DNA of 64,000 nucleotides, from the NCBI GenBank assembly GCA_041391505.1, contig JAWKNW010000015.1, positions 1-64,000 of the forward strand, read 5' to 3'. The position numbers and the translations under genes were made by a program. The DNA comes from Rhodothermales bacterium (GTDB lineage: Bacteria; Bacteroidota; Rhodothermia; Rhodothermales; JAHQVL01). A model generated the notes under the pieces. It was given only the letters and a program-made list of their open reading frames with translations, was not told the origin of the DNA and made no database searches. This document shows positions 6,247 through 15,027 of this stretch, piece by piece; positions within the stretch are counted from its first letter, which is position 1; each line of letters opens with the position of its first letter.

Positions 6247-8164
6247 GATGAAACGCGGCATCCTGTTTTACGAGACCCGCGGCGCCGGACGCGCCTATGT
6301 GGCCGTGATGCGGACGGTCTCCGAGGCCGGCTTCGTGCCCATCCTCAAGGAGGCCGATGCCCTGCGCGAGCGGCCGACGCTGCACGCGGCGCACGCCGCC
6401 GGCGTGCCGTGTCTGGACTGGCACGCCTTCCGTACGCCCGCGCTCCGCGCCAGGGCGGCTGCCGAGGCGGCGCGTCGCGTCGATGCGCTGCAGGCGCAAG
6501 CAGCTGCCGGCGCGCCGTCGGTGATGCAGGAGGCCGGCGCACCGTTTTTTCGCTCCCTGCGCCGGCGTGTCGAGGAGCAGATCCTGGCGATCGACACCCT
6601 CAAGCGCGTGCTCCACGCGTACGACGTCCGGCTGATCGTCGTCGGCGACGACCATTCGGATGCCGCGCGCGCCGTCGTGCGTTTTGCGCGCGACGCCCGG
6701 GTGCCCACGCTGGCGCTGGGGGAAGGATGGTATGGCAACGGCCTCGAAGCCGTGCCGTATCCATCGCTTTTCGCCGACTATGCGGCGGTGGGGAGCCGTC
6801 TGGACCGCGACCGGCTCGTCGAGGCCGGCGTGCCGGCCGAGCAGGTCTTCGTCACCGGCTGGCCGGGGAAGGCGGAGCCCGGTGGAGGGATCGACGAGGA
6901 GCGCGCGCGGATGCGCGATGCCCGGCTGAAGCTGGGGATGGCGCCGGATCGGCCGGCCGTCCTGCTGCGCGTGCCGCCTTTCGCCGGGGATGCGGCCGAC
7001 TTCGCGTCGCGTTTCCGGTTCGCGGTGGCGCTGCACGAGGCGGCGCTCGCGGCCACGCGCGTCGTGCAGGGCGGATTTCAACTCATCGTGGAGCCGGCCC
7101 CCGAGGAGGAGGCCGGGCTGGCGGCCGCCGGTGTCGACCCGACCGCGTTGACGCGGGCGTACGAGGCGTGGCTGGAGGCGCAGGGTTACCGGGATGTGTT
7201 CGTGGTGCGCGGCACGGCCGGCGAGGCGGTGCGGGCGGCGGACATGATCGTCTGCCTGGAGCCGTCGCACGCCGTGGTGGAGGGCATGCTGCGTCGGAGG
7301 CCCGTTATTGCAGTGTCGATGTATCCGGATCGTCCCCTGGCGCACCAGGGGGTGGAGGGGCCGCTCGTCGTGCGCCGGCTCGAACGCCTCCCGGAGGCGA
7401 TCGCGGCGATCCTGATGGATCCCGGCCGCGCGAAGGCGGTCGTGCAGCGGCAGAACCAGCATCTGGCGGATGTGAACCACAGCGCCGACGGCCTCGCCGC
7501 CGAGCGCCTGTCGCGCCTCGTGCTGGCGATGGGCCGGCAGGGTGGGCTCGACGCGCGCGAGTGGGACGAGCCCATGCCCGACATCATCGCGGCCTGCGCC
7601 GCCATGAAAGCCGCCGAAAACGAGCGCCTGCTCGACGGCGTGCGTATCGCGCGCCGGCTGCGGACGACCGATCCGAACGAAGCCGAAATCCAGATCCGCG
7701 AGCTGGCGCGGATCTTTCCGCGTCATGCCCAGCCCGTGTGGGAGCTGTACGATCAGCTCCGGATGAGCGGCAGGGGCGACGAGGCTGAAACGATGCTGCA
7801 GGCCTACGCCGCGTCGTTCAACGAAAACCATCCACCGGTGACCGTGCTTGTCCGCGTGGGGCTCATCCGCCTCCGGCATGGCGACCGCGACGGTGCCCTC
7901 GACGCCTTCGAGCAGGCCCGGCTCCAGGCGCCCTACGAGCCGGCGGTGGTCACCAGCCTGGGCAAGCTGTACATGGATGCCGGCCGGCACGCCGAAGCCG
8001 TCGATCTCCTGGCGGACGCGAGCGAGCGCCTGCCCGATGACGCCGATGTCTGGCTCGGTCTGGCCCACGCTGCGCGCCATGTCGACGACCGCGAAACCTT
8101 TCGGCGCGCCAGCGAGCATTATCACCAGCTCGCCGACCGACAGGATCCTCCCCCGGAGGTCTGA
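6239..8164 (+). CDS. Putative GT-B-like surface-glycan enzyme with C-terminal TPR
   Basis: The product is 641 residues from the ATG at 6239, or 638 from MKRGILFYE at 6248; both starts overlap or abut the previous gene. The N-terminal 400 residues look like a double-Rossmann (GT-B or CDP-glycerol transferase-like) fold. RLIVVGDDHSDAARAVV and VPTLALGEGWYGNG resemble the sort of segment in which these enzymes recover a companion sugar-phosphate site, and ADMIVCLEPSHAVVEGMLRR precedes RPVIAVSMYP, the pattern of a late nucleotide-binding loop. Residues about 480-640 form TPR-like repeats. No signal peptide or membrane helix is seen. A glycosyltransferase role is an inference from fold and operon position, and no exact family was identified. 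Confidence 0.5.
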   Translation: MREMKRGILFYETRGAGRAYVAVMRTVSEAGFVPILKEADALRERPTLHAAHAAGVPCLDWHAFRTPALRARAAAEAARRVDALQAQAAAGAPSVMQEAGAPFFRSLRRRVEEQILAIDTLKRVLHAYDVRLIVVGDDHSDAARAVVRFARDARVPTLALGEGWYGNGLEAVPYPSLFADYAAVGSRLDRDRLVEAGVPAEQVFVTGWPGKAEPGGGIDEERARMRDARLKLGMAPDRPAVLLRVPPFAGDAADFASRFRFAVALHEAALAATRVVQGGFQLIVEPAPEEEAGLAAAGVDPTALTRAYEAWLEAQGYRDVFVVRGTAGEAVRAADMIVCLEPSHAVVEGMLRRRPVIAVSMYPDRPLAHQGVEGPLVVRRLERLPEAIAAILMDPGRAKAVVQRQNQHLADVNHSADGLAAERLSRLVLAMGRQGGLDAREWDEPMPDIIAACAAMKAAENERLLDGVRIARRLRTTDPNEAEIQIRELARIFPRHAQPVWELYDQLRMSGRGDEAETMLQAYAASFNENHPPVTVLVRVGLIRLRHGDRDGALDAFEQARLQAPYEPAVVTSLGKLYMDAGRHAEAVDLLADASERLPDDADVWLGLAHAARHVDDRETFRRASEHYHQLADRQDPPPEV

Positions 8165-8407
8165 GCCCGGCAGTCCATGCGCGTTTCATGGCGGCGACCG
8201 CCGTGCTGTTTGTCGACCCGGTGAATCGCAACCCGCCCACACGCCATCGACAAGCGTAGAGACCGCCATTCCGCAGCGCGCAGGCCGCGATGAGGCCTAA
8301 GAGCATGATATCGCGTATCATATACGACGCGATCCCGTGCTCTGCCGAGAAATGCGGACGTGCGCCATGCGACCGGTTTGTCGCGGACGCTGCCGCCCGA
8401 GCCACCC
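8165..8407. other. Intergenic region with short inverted repeat
   Basis: A non-coding gap of 243 nt lies between the TPR glycan enzyme and the phospholipase D-family gene. It contains a small perfect inverted repeat, atgata-tcgcg-tatcat, at about 8306-8322, which could be an operator for the downstream gene. No Shine-Dalgarno sequence precedes the chosen start at 8408. A 16-codon upstream extension beginning at 8360 was not used because it adds no recognisable sequence. Confidence 0.4.
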
Positions 8408-9841
8408 ATGAAAGCCGCTGAACAAACCCGGTCTCTCCCGCAACGCCCGATCGCGCAAGGCATCGCCGAGCATCCGGGGCAGACCGGCGTCCGACTGCTT
8501 TCCGACGCCGGCGAGGCGTACGCCGCCCGCGCCGCGCTCGCCCTCGCCGCCGAGCGCACGATCGACGCGCTGTATTACATGTGGCACGCCGACGAGACGG
8601 GGCATCTGATGCTCGAGGCCCTCTGGGGCGCCGCAGAACGCGGGGTGCGGATCCGGCTGGTGCTGGACGACGCCACCACCGAGGGCATGGATCAGGTCAT
8701 CGCGGACCTGGCCAGTCACCCGAACATCGAGATCCGGATCTACAATGCGCTCCGGTGGCGGCGCTACCGGCTGTTGAACGCCGTGACGGATTTCCATCGC
8801 TCGAACAGGCGGATGCACAACAAGTCGTTCACCATCGATGGGGTGGCGACCATCGTCGGCGGGCGCAACGTCGGCGACGAATATTTTGCATCGGGTGAGG
8901 GGACGGCGTTCGCGGATCTGGATGTCCTGGCCATCGGCCCCGCCGCGGCCGACGTCTCGGCCATGTTCGAGGCCTACTGGCACAGCGCCTCGGCATGCCC
9001 GAGCGACGCGGTGGTCGGGCCGGCCTCGCCGGGCGCCGGCGAGCGGCTGCGCGCCGCATTCACCGCCAACCACGCGAAAGAGGAGACCGTCGCGTTTCTC
9101 GCCCGGCAGCGGCACGTCCTGCTCGAACCGCTTGTGCGGCAACTCATCTGGACCGATGCCCGGCTCGTGTACGACGACCCGGTAAAAACCCTCGGCGGGC
9201 CCGCCCGGCCCGAGTCGCTGCTGCTGACCCGGCTGCTCGATGCAATCGGCCCGCCCCGCGCGTCGTTCGATCTGGTGTCGTCTTATTTCGTGCCGGCGTC
9301 GGAGGGGTCGGCCACCCTCCAGAACCTCGCGTCCCGCGGCGTGCGGGTCCGCGTGCTCACCAACTCGCTGGAGTCGACCGACGTGGGCGTTGTGCACGCC
9401 GGCTACGCGAAGCGCCGCCGCGAGCTGCTCCGGGCCGGCGTCCAGCTGTTCGAGCTCAAGCGGGGATGGGGGCAGCGGCGGGAAACCGAGGGGCTGGGAC
9501 GCAGCTCCGGGGCGAGTTTGCATGCGAAAACCTTTGCGCTGGACGGTCAGCACCTGTTCGTCGGGTCGTTCAACTTCGACCCCCGTTCGGCCCGGCTGAA
9601 TACCGAGATGGGGCTGGTGCTCGATTCGCCCCGGCTCGCTCATGACCTGGGATTGCTGTTCGATGCCGGCCTGTCGCTCACGACCTACGCGGTGCGGCTG
9701 GCGGAGGACGGCAAGCGGCTGCAGTGGATCGAGTGGACGCCGGACGGCGAACGTCGGCACGATGTCGAGCCCGGCACGACGGTGCTCCAGCGGCTGGGGA
9801 TCTGGATCCTGTCGCGTCTTCCCGTGGAGTGGTTGCTGTGA
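8408..9841 (+). CDS. Phospholipase D-family cardiolipin synthase-like protein
   Basis: The 477-residue protein carries two HKD motifs of the phospholipase D superfamily. The first is RMHNKSFTIDG with VGGRNVGDEYF (about residues 134-160), and the second is SLHAKTFALDG followed by FVGSFNFDPRS (about 371-395). GGRN after the first HKD and the overall length fit ClsC-type cardiolipin synthases, which transfer phosphatidyl groups between phospholipids. No N-terminal membrane anchor is apparent; many ClsC-type proteins are peripheral. The gene stands alone on the plus strand. The exact reaction, cardiolipin synthesis or phosphodiesterase, cannot be settled from sequence. Confidence 0.85.
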   Translation: MKAAEQTRSLPQRPIAQGIAEHPGQTGVRLLSDAGEAYAARAALALAAERTIDALYYMWHADETGHLMLEALWGAAERGVRIRLVLDDATTEGMDQVIADLASHPNIEIRIYNALRWRRYRLLNAVTDFHRSNRRMHNKSFTIDGVATIVGGRNVGDEYFASGEGTAFADLDVLAIGPAAADVSAMFEAYWHSASACPSDAVVGPASPGAGERLRAAFTANHAKEETVAFLARQRHVLLEPLVRQLIWTDARLVYDDPVKTLGGPARPESLLLTRLLDAIGPPRASFDLVSSYFVPASEGSATLQNLASRGVRVRVLTNSLESTDVGVVHAGYAKRRRELLRAGVQLFELKRGWGQRRETEGLGRSSGASLHAKTFALDGQHLFVGSFNFDPRSARLNTEMGLVLDSPRLAHDLGLLFDAGLSLTTYAVRLAEDGKRLQWIEWTPDGERRHDVEPGTTVLQRLGIWILSRLPVEWLL

Positions 9842-10122
9842 TCCCTGGAAAGGCACCGTCTCGGCGCGCAAGGCGATCTTGCGCGGCTTCATCCTGCTGC
9901 CGGCTCCCATCGGACTGTTCGCGCTGCATCGCCTGTACGAATCGGCCGGCTTCCACCGGGCCCCGAACGCGACCCGGTGTTTCAGGACCGCTCGTTCTGG
10001 GTGTACCAGAAGCGATGGGGGCGGCATCCGGTCGGATGAATTCAGCCGGGCGCGCTCGCAATGCTGTTCGGCGCGACGTAGTTTATCCCGCCATTTTCCA
10101 CGCCAGAATCCGAGGAACGCCT
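9842..10122. other. Non-coding gap, possibly holding a decayed reading frame
   Basis: No intact gene spans these 281 nt. One frame reads a hydrophobic piece (ILLPAPIGLFALHRLYESAG) around 9890-9950. A different frame, about ten codons later, reads ERDPVFQDRSFWVYQKRWG up to a TGA near 10037. Together they look like two halves of one small protein broken by a frameshift, or a chance pattern in GC-rich DNA. A GAGGA motif at about 10111 serves the next gene. Confidence 0.25.
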
Positions 10123-10494
10123 GTGAACACCATGGACATCGCCCGCAAGCTCGTCGACCTGTGCCGGCAGGGCAAAAATGCCGAAGCCATCGCCACCCTT
10201 TTCGCCGACGATGCCGTGAGCGTCGAAGCCTGGGTGCCTGAGGGCGTCGAAAAAGAGGCGCACGGCCTGGCCGCGCTCAAGGCGAAGAGCGAATGGTGGG
10301 TGGCCAACCACGAGGTGCATTCCGCCGCCGTCACGGGCCCCTGGCCGCATGGCGACCGGTTTGTCGTGGGCTTTCAGTACGATATCACCCACAAGCCGTC
10401 CGGCCGCCGGATGCAGATGGACGAGGTCGGCCTCTTCACCGTCAAGGATGGGAAGATCGTGCGCGAGGAGTATTTCTACGACGCCGGCATGTGA
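10123..10494 (+). CDS. SnoaL-like / NTF2-superfamily protein
   Basis: This 123-residue protein has the compact alpha+beta pattern of SnoaL-like (NTF2 superfamily) proteins: an N-terminal helix pair, then ATLFADDAVSVEAWVPEG, a central GLAALKAKSEWW helix and a C-terminal sheet ending VKDGKIVREEYFYDAG. The family includes small isomerases, hydrolases and binding proteins, so no substrate can be named. The GTG at 10123 is chosen because gagga sits 6 nt upstream. The ATG at 10132 would leave that motif about 15 nt away. It is followed 6 nt later by a DUF1801 gene. Confidence 0.7.
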   Translation: MNTMDIARKLVDLCRQGKNAEAIATLFADDAVSVEAWVPEGVEKEAHGLAALKAKSEWWVANHEVHSAAVTGPWPHGDRFVVGFQYDITHKPSGRRMQMDEVGLFTVKDGKIVREEYFYDAGM

Positions 10495-10500
10495 GTAGGC

Positions 10501-10899
10501 ATGAACCCGGTTTCACGCATGAGTCCTACCGTTAAACACGCGAGCATCGACGCCTATATCGCCACCTTTCCCGATGAGATCCAGGCGATCCTCAACGAGA
10601 TTCGGGCCACGCTCCGGGCGGCGATTCCGGACTGCGGAGAAACGATCAGCTACAACATGCCGGCTCTGACCCTGAACGGCACGGTGCTCTATTTCGCGGC
10701 CTACAAAAAACACATCGGTCTGTATCCTCCCGTCAAAGGCGACGAGGCCCTGCGGGCCGAGATCGCCCGCTACCGCGGCGAGAAGGGCAACCTGCAGATC
10801 CCGCTCAGCGAACCCATCCCGTACGACCTGATCGCCCGGATCGCGCAATGCCGGCTGCGCGAGAACGAGGCCGCGCTCGCGGCGAAACCCCGGAAATAG
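10501..10899 (+). CDS. DUF1801 (YdhG-like) family protein
   Basis: This 132-residue protein matches the DUF1801/YdhG pattern: IDAYIATFPDEIQAILNEIR near the N-terminus, then ETISYNMPALTLNGTVLYFA, AAYKKHIGLYP and a C-terminal GNLQIPLSEPIPYDLI. A YdhG homologue in Bacillus has been linked to iron handling as a frataxin-like protein, but the molecular role here is unknown. The first ATG (10501) is used; a second at 10519 is equally likely because there is no Shine-Dalgarno signal. It lies 6 nt after the SnoaL-like gene and 20 nt before the acetylesterase-family lipoprotein gene, so co-transcription is possible. Confidence 0.75.
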   Translation: MNPVSRMSPTVKHASIDAYIATFPDEIQAILNEIRATLRAAIPDCGETISYNMPALTLNGTVLYFAAYKKHIGLYPPVKGDEALRAEIARYRGEKGNLQIPLSEPIPYDLIARIAQCRLRENEAALAAKPRK

Positions 10900-10919
10900 T
10901 CCGCCATCCCCCTGATCCC

Positions 10920-12911
10920 ATGAAATCCTCCCATTCCCTGCGCCTCGCGCTGCTCGCCGCGCTCCTCTGGGGCTGCGACACGACCCCGCCGGCGGCGGAC
11001 ATCGCGGTACCGAGCATCTTCGGGGACCACATGGTGTTGCAGCGCGACATGAACGTCCCGGTCTGGGGCACGGCCCTGCCGGGCGGCACGGTCCGCGTTG
11101 AGATCGACGGGCAGTCGCACCGCGCCCGGGTGGCGCCCGACAGCACGTGGCGCGTGGATCTCGCGCCGCTGCAGGCCGGCGGGCCCTATGAGCTGGTGAT
11201 CGCGGGGGCCGACACGACCGTGTTCTCCGACGTGCTCGTCGGGGAGGTATGGGTGGGATCGGGACAGTCGAACATGGAGATGCCGCTCGCCGGCTGGGGA
11301 CGGGTCAAGGACTACGAAAAGGAGATCGCGGCGGCGTCGTTTCCGCCTATCCGGCTCTGGCAGGCCGAACATACCGTAGCGTTTTCTCCGCAGACCGAGG
11401 TGCCCAACACCGGGTGGCAGCCCACGACGCCCGAGACCGTGGCGGAATTTTCGTCTGTCGCCTACTTCTTCGGGAGGGATCTGCATCGGACCCTCGACGT
11501 CCCGATCGGCCTCATCCACAGCTCGTGGGGCGGGACCATCGCCGAGGCGTGGACCAGCGCCGGCGCGCTCCGGGAGATGCCCGATTTCGTCGAGGCGGTG
11601 AACACCCTCGCGCCGGCGGGGGGCGGCACCGTCGAGGAGCAGGTTGCGGCCTACGATGCGGCGATGGCGCGTTGGCGCGCCGATGCCCGCGCGAGCGACG
11701 CCGGCCGGCAGGATGCAGACTCAACCCGGTGGTGGTATCAGCCCGGTGCCGACGCCGGCGGATGGAAAACGATGGAGGTGCCGCGGCTCTGGGAGGAAGC
11801 CGGCCTGCCGGGCTTCGACGGCGTCGTGTGGTTTCGCCGTGAGGTGACGGTGCCGGCCTCGTGGGCGGGGCGCGACCTCACGCTCAACCTGGGGCTGATC
11901 GACGACAACGACGACACCTGGTTCAACGGCGTCCGCGTCGGCGGCATCGCGGCGTTTAACGCCATGCGCACGTACACCGTGCCGGGTGCGCTCGTGAAGG
12001 CCGGGCGCAACGTCATCGCCGTGCGGATCGAGGACACGGGCGGCGGCGGCGGGTTTTACGGCGACCCGGGCGCCCTGTCGCTCGGCCGGGCCGGCGCGCC
12101 GCCGCAGTCGCTGGCGGGCGTGTGGATGTGCCGCGTCGGATACGATGTGCGGGATCTGCCCCCGCAGCCGGCTTCGCCCCGGAATCCGAACCAGGTGACC
12201 GTGCTCTACAACGGGATGCTGGCGCCGATCATTCCCTACGGAATCCGCGGGGCGATCTGGTATCAGGGCGAGTCGAACACCGGTCGCGCCTACCAGTATC
12301 GCACGCTGTTTCCGACGATGATTTCGGACTGGCGGGCGCAATGGGGGCAGGGCGACTTCCCCTTCCTCTTCGTCCAGCTCGCCAACTTCAAGGAGCGACC
12401 GCAGCACCCCGTGGAGGATGACTGGGCCGAATTGCGCGAGGCGCAGACGATGACGCTGTCGCTCCCCAACACCGGCATGGCGGTGACGATCGACATCGGC
12501 GAGGCGGCGGACATCCACCCGAAAAACAAGCAGGAAGTCGGTCGCCGGCTCGCGCTGCTCGCACGCCGACAGGTGTATGGCGAGGCGCTCGCCGCCTACG
12601 GCCCGGTGTATCGCTCGATGACCGTTGAAGGCCCGACCGTCCGGCTCACGTTCGACCACGCCGACGGGCTCGCGGCTGACGGGGGGCAGGACCTCGAAGG
12701 CTTCACGATCGCCGGCGCGGACCGGGTCTTTCACTGGGCCGAGGCCAACATCGATGGCGAGACGGTCAACGTGTACAGCCCGGACGTCGCCGAGCCGGTG
12801 GCGGTGCGCTACGGATGGGCTGCCAACCCGGCGGTCAACCTCGTCAACGGCGCCGGCCTGCCGGCTTCGCCCTTCCGGACCGACGACTGGCCCGGCATTA
12901 CGGCCCGATGA
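10920..12911 (+). CDS. Sialate O-acetylesterase-family lipoprotein
   Basis: This 663-residue SGNH-type carbohydrate esterase would remove acetyl groups from sialic acid or plant glycans. A signal peptide ending in a lipobox-like LLWGC (about residues 15-19) suggests a membrane-anchored lipoprotein. Catalytic blocks are GSGQSNMEMPL near 113, where Ser is the nucleophile, WYQGESN near 447, and ADIHPKNKQEVG near 529 with the His. Between the first two blocks lies an inserted jelly-roll-like segment (VWFRREVTVPASW to WFNGVRVGG, about 305-345), as in beta-galactosidase-type modules. The ATG at 10920 fits the signal peptide. Substrate is not determined; the nonulosonic-acid operon is about 14 kb away. 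Confidence 0.85.
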   Translation: MKSSHSLRLALLAALLWGCDTTPPAADIAVPSIFGDHMVLQRDMNVPVWGTALPGGTVRVEIDGQSHRARVAPDSTWRVDLAPLQAGGPYELVIAGADTTVFSDVLVGEVWVGSGQSNMEMPLAGWGRVKDYEKEIAAASFPPIRLWQAEHTVAFSPQTEVPNTGWQPTTPETVAEFSSVAYFFGRDLHRTLDVPIGLIHSSWGGTIAEAWTSAGALREMPDFVEAVNTLAPAGGGTVEEQVAAYDAAMARWRADARASDAGRQDADSTRWWYQPGADAGGWKTMEVPRLWEEAGLPGFDGVVWFRREVTVPASWAGRDLTLNLGLIDDNDDTWFNGVRVGGIAAFNAMRTYTVPGALVKAGRNVIAVRIEDTGGGGGFYGDPGALSLGRAGAPPQSLAGVWMCRVGYDVRDLPPQPASPRNPNQVTVLYNGMLAPIIPYGIRGAIWYQGESNTGRAYQYRTLFPTMISDWRAQWGQGDFPFLFVQLANFKERPQHPVEDDWAELREAQTMTLSLPNTGMAVTIDIGEAADIHPKNKQEVGRRLALLARRQVYGEALAAYGPVYRSMTVEGPTVRLTFDHADGLAADGGQDLEGFTIAGADRVFHWAEANIDGETVNVYSPDVAEPVAVRYGWAANPAVNLVNGAGLPASPFRTDDWPGITAR

Positions 12912-12918
12912 CGGATTT

Positions 12919-14925
12919 TTACCGTTTGTTCAGCACGTCGACCACGTACGCCACGACATCCCGCCGTTCGGCATCGGTGAGGATCGATGCAAAGGAGGGC
13001 ATGTTGTACCGGCCGCTCGTGACTGTCTGAAACGCCAGGTCGTGGTCGCGCATCGACGTCAGCGGCGCGCCGTTGTGTCCGCCTTCGCCGGTTTCGCCGT
13101 GGCAGAACTGGCAGGCTTCGAGGAAGAGCCGGCGTCCGTTTGCGGGGTCGGGCGGACCTGCGTCGGCGTAGCGGGTCGACGCAGGGACCGAAGAATCGAC
13201 CCGCGCCACCGGTTCGAGCGCGCCGTCGAGCCCGAAGAGCCATACGTGGTCGCCGCGTTCCGAGCCGGCGAACAGGTTGCCGGCGGCGTAGACCGCGATG
13301 TATTCCTTGCCATCATGTTCGAAGACGCTGGCCGGCGCGTTCACGCCGGCGCCCGTCTGAAACTCCCAGAGCCGGCGCCCCGTGTCCGTGTCGAGCGCGG
13401 TGAACCGGCCGTCGTTGCGGCCGACGAAGACCAGGCCGCCGGCCGTCGCCACCGATCCGCTGTAGCAGGTGTCGCTCCATCGCTGCCGCCACACGAGCCG
13501 ATTCGTGGTCACGTCGATGGCCGCGAAGATGCCGTGTGACGTCTGCGCGATGCCCCCGAACCGGCCGCCGAGGAACTGTTTGCCGGCCTCGGGCGGATCG
13601 TCGAACCCGGGCCCGCCCCGGTACAGACCGATGCCGTCGCGCGAGCAGACGAAGTAGCGATGATGGACCGGGTCGTACGAACTCGGCGGCCAGTTGGCGC
13701 CGCCGCCCTGCGAGGGGCGCATCACGACGCCCTCGGTGAGAAAAGGAGTGAAGATGCGACCCCCGTTGACCAGGTCGTATCCCTCCGGGGCGATGTCGAT
13801 ATCCTGCGGCGCATAGGCGTCGCCAACAGGGTAGGGCTGCGTGGCGGCCGTGGCCTGCAGCGGCTCCTGCGGCACCGGGCGCTCGTCGATGCCGATCAGC
13901 GGCTCGCCCGTCACGCGGTCCAGCAGGTAGACCCATCCCGTCTTGCCCGTAGCGGCGAGGCCCTTGCGCATCCGGCCGTCGATCTCCGCGTCGAAAAGGA
14001 CGACCGGCGTGGGCAGGTCATAGTCCCACAGATCGTGATGGATGGCCTGGTAGTGCCACCGGTAGGCGCCGGTGCGGAACTCGAGCGCCAGAACCGAGGA
14101 GGCGAACAGGTTGTCGCCGGCGCGATCCACTCCGCTAAAGTCAGGCCCCGGGTTGCCCGTGGAAAAATAGAGCAGGCCGAGGTCCGGGTCGACGGCCGGC
14201 GTCTGCCAGACCGACCCGCCGCCATATTTCCACAGCTCGTTGTCCTGCGGCCAGGTCTCGTGCCCGATCTCGCCGGGTCCCGGGATGGTGTAAAACGTCC
14301 AGACCAGATCGCCCGTCCGGGCATCGTAGGCTTTCACGCGGCCGCGCATGGCGTATTCGGCGCCGGCGAAGCCCGTGATGACGAGGCCGTCGTAGTACAG
14401 GGGCGCGCTGGTGATCACGTAGCCCTCCTGCCAGCGTTCGGCCTGGACCGACCAGCGCACGGCGCCCGTCCGCTCGTCGAGGGCCACCAGCTTGCCGTCC
14501 AGCTGTCCGACGAACACCATCCCGTCGCCCAGCCCGACGCCGCGGCTCGTCCAGCCGCAGCAGATGCCCGTCAGGTTGGGATCGAGGTGGGCCTCGTAGG
14601 TCCAGCGCCGCGCCCCGGTCGCCACGTCGAGGGCGAAGACATCGTCCGCGCCGGTCACGATGAACAGGGTCCCCTCATGCACGATGGGCTGCGCCTCGCC
14701 GGAGAACCGGGTCCCCATGCCGGAGCCGTCGAGGCGAACGTGCCAGACGCCTTTCAGCAACGCGACGTTGGTTCGGTCGATCTGTGAGAGCGGGGCGTAG
14801 CGCTGATTCGACAGGGTGCCGCCGTTGGTCGGCCAATCGGCCGGCGGCGGGTCGACCGCGGGTAACGAGAGGAGGCCCAGACCCAGAACGATCCAGACGG
14901 GCAGGCGTGCAACGAGGAATTTCAT
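12919..14925 (-). CDS. PQQ-dependent dehydrogenase with C-terminal cytochrome c
   Basis: This 668-residue quinoprotein oxidises an alcohol or sugar in the periplasm. A signal peptide (residues 1-24) is followed by eight-bladed propeller repeats (for example VATGARRWTYE and DERTGAVRWSV). The adjacent cysteine pair at 122-123 (GICCGW) is typical for the PQQ site. A heme c motif CQFCH lies at 605-609 with a likely axial Met in YNMPSF at about 642, so electrons can pass to the respiratory chain. Such fused enzymes are usually called quinohemoproteins. The gene is convergent with the acetylesterase gene and only 7 nt separate their ends. Substrate is not clear. Confidence 0.9.
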   Translation of the reverse strand: MKFLVARLPVWIVLGLGLLSLPAVDPPPADWPTNGGTLSNQRYAPLSQIDRTNVALLKGVWHVRLDGSGMGTRFSGEAQPIVHEGTLFIVTGADDVFALDVATGARRWTYEAHLDPNLTGICCGWTSRGVGLGDGMVFVGQLDGKLVALDERTGAVRWSVQAERWQEGYVITSAPLYYDGLVITGFAGAEYAMRGRVKAYDARTGDLVWTFYTIPGPGEIGHETWPQDNELWKYGGGSVWQTPAVDPDLGLLYFSTGNPGPDFSGVDRAGDNLFASSVLALEFRTGAYRWHYQAIHHDLWDYDLPTPVVLFDAEIDGRMRKGLAATGKTGWVYLLDRVTGEPLIGIDERPVPQEPLQATAATQPYPVGDAYAPQDIDIAPEGYDLVNGGRIFTPFLTEGVVMRPSQGGGANWPPSSYDPVHHRYFVCSRDGIGLYRGGPGFDDPPEAGKQFLGGRFGGIAQTSHGIFAAIDVTTNRLVWRQRWSDTCYSGSVATAGGLVFVGRNDGRFTALDTDTGRRLWEFQTGAGVNAPASVFEHDGKEYIAVYAAGNLFAGSERGDHVWLFGLDGALEPVARVDSSVPASTRYADAGPPDPANGRRLFLEACQFCHGETGEGGHNGAPLTSMRDHDLAFQTVTSGRYNMPSFASILTDAERRDVVAYVVDVLNKR

Positions 14926-15027
14926 GACGGCCTCGGCGAGGTTGGGGTACGACCCATGATAACGACGGGCGCATCGACCCCCAACCGTTCGCTCGCCGGC
15001 CCGGCATCTTTTCCCCAGGAAGACCGC

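Noticed and set aside
6209..8125. A long minus-strand open frame opposite the GT-B-like/TPR gene
   Set aside because: Composition typical of antisense GC-rich frames; the plus-strand frame shows clear fold and TPR patterns.
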